Shown here: one piece after another, positions 61,078 to 64,000 of the stretch | Position numbering within the stretch: position 1 is the stretch's first letter | Layout: each line of letters opens with the position of its first letter | Source: Saprospiraceae bacterium | Lineage (GTDB): Bacteria > Bacteroidota > Bacteroidia > Chitinophagales > Saprospiraceae | Reading direction: 5' to 3' | Assembly: GCA_022841345.1 (NCBI GenBank) | Contig: JALHRR010000020.1 | Location: 17,007 to 81,006 of the forward strand | DNA length: 64,000 bases | The notes under the pieces: model-generated | The model's input: the letters and a program-made list of their open reading frames with translations, nothing else | The model's database searches: none | Told to the model about the DNA's origin: nothing | Made by a program: the position numbers and the translations under genes

Positions 61078-64000
61078 TCAATTAATTAAGACCACCTCTC
61101 CGGCGTAAACAGCGCGTGTTCCATCTACAAATTCCAGCAGAAAAGAGTACGCGTAAGTGCCCGGTTGCATTTTCAGGTTTTTGTATCTTCCATCCCAACC
61201 TTCATTTTCCTGATGCGGTAAAAGGTTATTTTTGCTAAACAGTTGATTACCCCAGCGATCAAATATTTGCATGTGTATAATTTCCTTTAACTGTTCATTT
61301 CCATAAATAAAAAAGAGATCATTGATATTGTTGGCATCTGGTGAGAAAGCCTGAGGGATAAAAATATTTTTCTGTATTAGAACATTTATAAATGTAGCGG
61401 CAGAAACAGTACAACCAGCCAAAGTTGTGATTTCAACATGAATTGTTTGATTCTGATAAATCTGAAAATCAGATAAAGAAGACTCCGGGCAAGCATTACA
61501 TATCAAACCAGAGCTATCACCCATCCAAACAATATTCTGAATGTCTGATTCTGAAAAATTCAAAGAGGCAATGATATCAATGGATTCACCCGAACGGATC
61601 GTGTGAGAAGCTGGAAGGGAAACATGAATGCGCTCTGGGTTTGGAAGCGAAATGTTTTCCTCCCATTGGCAGCCCGTCACATCCTCAATTTGTAAGAAGT
61701 AATTACCTGCAGGGAGCTGAAATGCTTCCAGGGTTTGTTGAGTCTGACCGTTTATGCTAAAAATAAAGGGCCCTGTACCGCCCACAATATTAGTTATTTT
61801 GATAATTCCGTTAGTATCACCATAACAGGAAGGAGGATTAAATTCAAGCTCAATATTTGTAAACGGTGTAACATTATTAGCGACAGTCAAAGTATCCAGA
61901 CTAAAACAACCAGTAGCCTTATCAATGGCTTCCAGAATATAGATTCCCGCCTCTGTGACTGTAATAATTTCTTCACCGGGAAGAACAGCAGTTGACAAAT
62001 CATTGAAATACCACTTAAAGTTATAGATATCTTTTAATGAACTCAGGTGGGAACCAATCAGGAAAGAAGTATCCCGGCAGGTGAGACTCAAATCTTCTCC
62101 AGCCTGGACATCTGGTTCCCCACTCCCGCTTAATACAACCTGAACAGAAGCGGTGCAGCCTAAATCATCTGCTACAACATAAGAATATACACCGGGTGCC
62201 AGATCCGTAAACTGTAACTGCCCGGTAATGAAAGGTTCTATTACGCTGTATGGCCCCACTCCGCCCCCGACAAGCAGGGTAACAGATCCGTCATCAGAAC
62301 CACATTCCGGGTTTCGAACCTCAGTAGATATTGTGATGGCGTCATTTTCTTCTATTTCAATATTCAGAATGCCGGTGCATCCGTTGTTGTCTGTGGCTGA
62401 GACCGTATAGATTCCTGCGCTAAGGTTCTCCACTCGGAGCAGGTCTTCCGGACCATGGCTCCATTGAATTTGTAAAGTGTTGGCAGGTACAGAAGTGGAG
62501 ATTTCAATAAATCCGGTTTTGGTTGAAAAGCAATCTATGTTGTTTTTGCTGATCAGGCTTATTTCAGGACTGTCCTTGCTGCCAATTTCAATAGTTATAA
62601 TTTCTTCACAAGAACCGGCATCAGTTATCGTCAATTTATAGGAGCCAAAAGCAAGATCATTTCTATTGCTCGTTTCCATACCATCCGGCCAGCTAACAAC
62701 ATAAGGAGCCGAACCTCCGAAAATATTGATAGTAGCAGAGCCATTTGATACCTGACAATCTGTAGGCTGAAGCGCCGTCATGATTTCAAGTGGATCAGGT
62801 GCGTTTAATTCTGTTTGGAGTGTCACCAAACAACCCAGCTCATCCTGAATGTTAATTGTATAAGTCCCTGGGCCAAGATCAGAAATTAACAAATTTTCAA
62901 TTGAACCGCCAACACCTCCCCACGTTATATCTACATTACCAACTGCATCGAGAAGATTGATTTGAATCATTCCATCCATTGCATCGGCACAGCTTATATG
63001 TGTAACAGATTGAATACTGGCAGCTAAAACACAGTTGGAAGAATTAATGGTAAAACTGCAGGTGCTGCTGCAACCATTGGAAGTTGTCAACAAGACCATA
63101 TATACACCCGGAATCAGATTCTCCATCCTGAGATCATCCGAATCAGCGAAAACTATTGTGTTGTTGACAGGACCGGTCAATTCAATGGTAACAGGATAAA
63201 GAATATTCTGAACCACAAAACTTACCGAACCGTCTCCCAGGTCCGGAGCACTCTCATGAGTGGGAGTGCAAATCAGTAAAATGGGATGAGGATTGTTAAG
63301 TTCGATTGACAAACTGCTCTGACATCCCAATGCATCTGTTATATTGACCTCATATGTACCTGAGGCAAGATTTTCAACACTCAAAACATCGCTTGCTATG
63401 ACACCGTTATTTTCCCAAAGAATAGACAACGGGGCAGTACCTCCCATTGTTGTAATTGAAATGCTACCATTGCTGCCATTGTGACAATCCGGATCAACAG
63501 ACGCTGAGACAGCGGCACTCATATTACAATCTCCGGGCAGGATGGTCAATTGGCAGCCGGCGGTGCAGCCAGAAGCATCCGTAACCAGGATATTGTAAGT
63601 ACCCGGCACCAGATTGTTAACTGTATTAATAAATGGAGCCATACCCTGAGCTGTAAAAACGGGGGCAGGGTTTCCAGACCTCAAAATTTCGATGCTATGG
63701 ATTCCTGTTCCATCAATGGAAGTCACACTCAGAATTCCATCTGATGCACCTGAGCCGGTCTCATTCTGTATGACAGTACAAGATATTTCAAGCACTTCAA
63801 GTGGAAAAATAATAATTTCAAACGTACCGGTACAACCTATTACATTGTCTATAATGTTCAGAATATAATTACCGGCTTCTACATTTTCAAGCATAGAGAC
63901 ATTCATACCAGGAAATGCTTCCCAGTCAAAAGTATAATCACCGGATCCATTTTGTGGAATAACAGAAACGCTTGCATCATCAGGCGCACACCTCAGTGGT
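61078..64000 (-). CDS. SprB-repeat adhesin with gliding-motility-associated C-terminal domain (N-terminus outside window)
   Basis: The frame is open to the right edge of the window, so the N-terminal part is missing; at least 973 residues are visible. At least ten SprB-type repeats of ~80-90 residues can be counted by their ends, for example GTYEVNITDALGC, GTYTINIQDELGC, GIYTVSATDNNGC and GVYSYVVADDLGC. The C-terminal ~90 residues are a type B type IX secretion domain: IFIPQAFSPDANNINDLFFI, FDRWGNQLF, GWDGRYKN and PGTYAYSFLLEF. Such proteins are moved along the surface by the gliding machinery or act as large adhesins. The start is not seen, so a signal peptide cannot be checked. It is convergent with the rhomboid gene, 3 nt apart. 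Confidence 0.92.
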   Translation of the reverse strand, partial: PLRCAPDDASVSVIPQNGSGDYTFDWEAFPGMNVSMLENVEAGNYILNIIDNVIGCTGTFEIIIFPLEVLEISCTVIQNETGSGASDGILSVTSIDGTGIHSIEILRSGNPAPVFTAQGMAPFINTVNNLVPGTYNILVTDASGCTAGCQLTILPGDCNMSAAVSASVDPDCHNGSNGSISITTMGGTAPLSILWENNGVIASDVLSVENLASGTYEVNITDALGCQSSLSIELNNPHPILLICTPTHESAPDLGDGSVSFVVQNILYPVTIELTGPVNNTIVFADSDDLRMENLIPGVYMVLLTTSNGCSSTCSFTINSSNCVLAASIQSVTHISCADAMDGMIQINLLDAVGNVDITWGGVGGSIENLLISDLGPGTYTINIQDELGCLVTLQTELNAPDPLEIMTALQPTDCQVSNGSATINIFGGSAPYVVSWPDGMETSNRNDLAFGSYKLTITDAGSCEEIITIEIGSKDSPEISLISKNNIDCFSTKTGFIEISTSVPANTLQIQWSHGPEDLLRVENLSAGIYTVSATDNNGCTGILNIEIEENDAITISTEVRNPECGSDDGSVTLLVGGGVGPYSVIEPFITGQLQFTDLAPGVYSYVVADDLGCTASVQVVLSGSGEPDVQAGEDLSLTCRDTSFLIGSHLSSLKDIYNFKWYFNDLSTAVLPGEEIITVTEAGIYILEAIDKATGCFSLDTLTVANNVTPFTNIELEFNPPSCYGDTNGIIKITNIVGGTGPFIFSINGQTQQTLEAFQLPAGNYFLQIEDVTGCQWEENISLPNPERIHVSLPASHTIRSGESIDIIASLNFSESDIQNIVWMGDSSGLICNACPESSLSDFQIYQNQTIHVEITTLAGCTVSAATFINVLIQKNIFIPQAFSPDANNINDLFFIYGNEQLKEIIHMQIFDRWGNQLFSKNNLLPHQENEGWDGRYKNLKMQPGTYAYSFLLEFVDGTRAVYAGEVVLIN

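Overview
The window reads as a chromosomal segment of a Bacteroidota bacterium, most likely from the Saprospiria/Chitinophagia side of the phylum. Evidence: type IX secretion tails (a type A tail on the protein at 25163-26179 and a gliding-motility-associated type B tail at 61078), a SprB-repeat adhesin, the ~630-residue PurF-like protein typical of the phylum, a YbeY whose third metal ligand is replaced, and promoter elements of the form TAnnTTTG. No rRNA, tRNA, transposase or CRISPR array was found. The genus cannot be fixed from the sequence.

Layout. 1-7.8 kb: a cut-off aspartoacylase-family gene, an Abi/HEPN-like gene, two unknown genes, bifunctional FTCD (histidine breakdown), a secreted GH13 maltodextrin hydrolase and an EamA permease. 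8-18.5 kb: TPR protein, rbfA, recG, nadA, an RsmI-like methyltransferase, aconitase, two small acidic ORFs and a possible small RNA. 18.9-32.4 kb: a cytochrome-like lipoprotein, then a block of three secreted proteins. Two of these are ~1,670-residue paralogues that join GLUG-like repeats, a lipase-type alpha/beta hydrolase and a right-handed beta-helix. The block lies between a displaced 3' fragment of the SRAP (yedK) gene at 19.6 kb and the intact gene at 31.7 kb, which is the pattern left by insertion at a gene's 3' end.

32.6-46 kb: housekeeping and signalling genes (LpxH-like, RsbW-like kinase, ybeY, a degenerate homoserine-kinase-like protein, ctaA, dtd, a MazG-like protein, a SpoIIE phosphatase, TM2/SHOCT and CBS proteins, an Omp85-like barrel, nadK, a cyclase). 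A 22-bp palindrome with a parS core lies between the convergent homoserine-kinase-like gene and ctaA. 46.3-56 kb: HtrA protease, PurF-like enzyme, M1 aminopeptidase lipoprotein, manC and two glycosyltransferases. 56.6-64 kb: a LexA/S24-type regulator divergent from dinB with shared CGAC half-sites, thymidine kinase, a proline-rich protein, a rhomboid protease and the SprB-like adhesin running off the right edge.

The most unusual feature is a set of four intergenic islands (about 4.4-4.8, 9.6-9.8, 12.5-13.1 and 56.0-56.6 kb). They are built from a short delimiter (GGTGATGTC, GGTGACATC or GGGATGTG) that alternates with hairpins. The hairpin arms differ from unit to unit, while the loop often resembles CAGCTGCGCTT. 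Three of the four lie between convergent genes, and two have units facing each other across the island. They look like a dispersed, rule-built repeat family rather than copies of one element.
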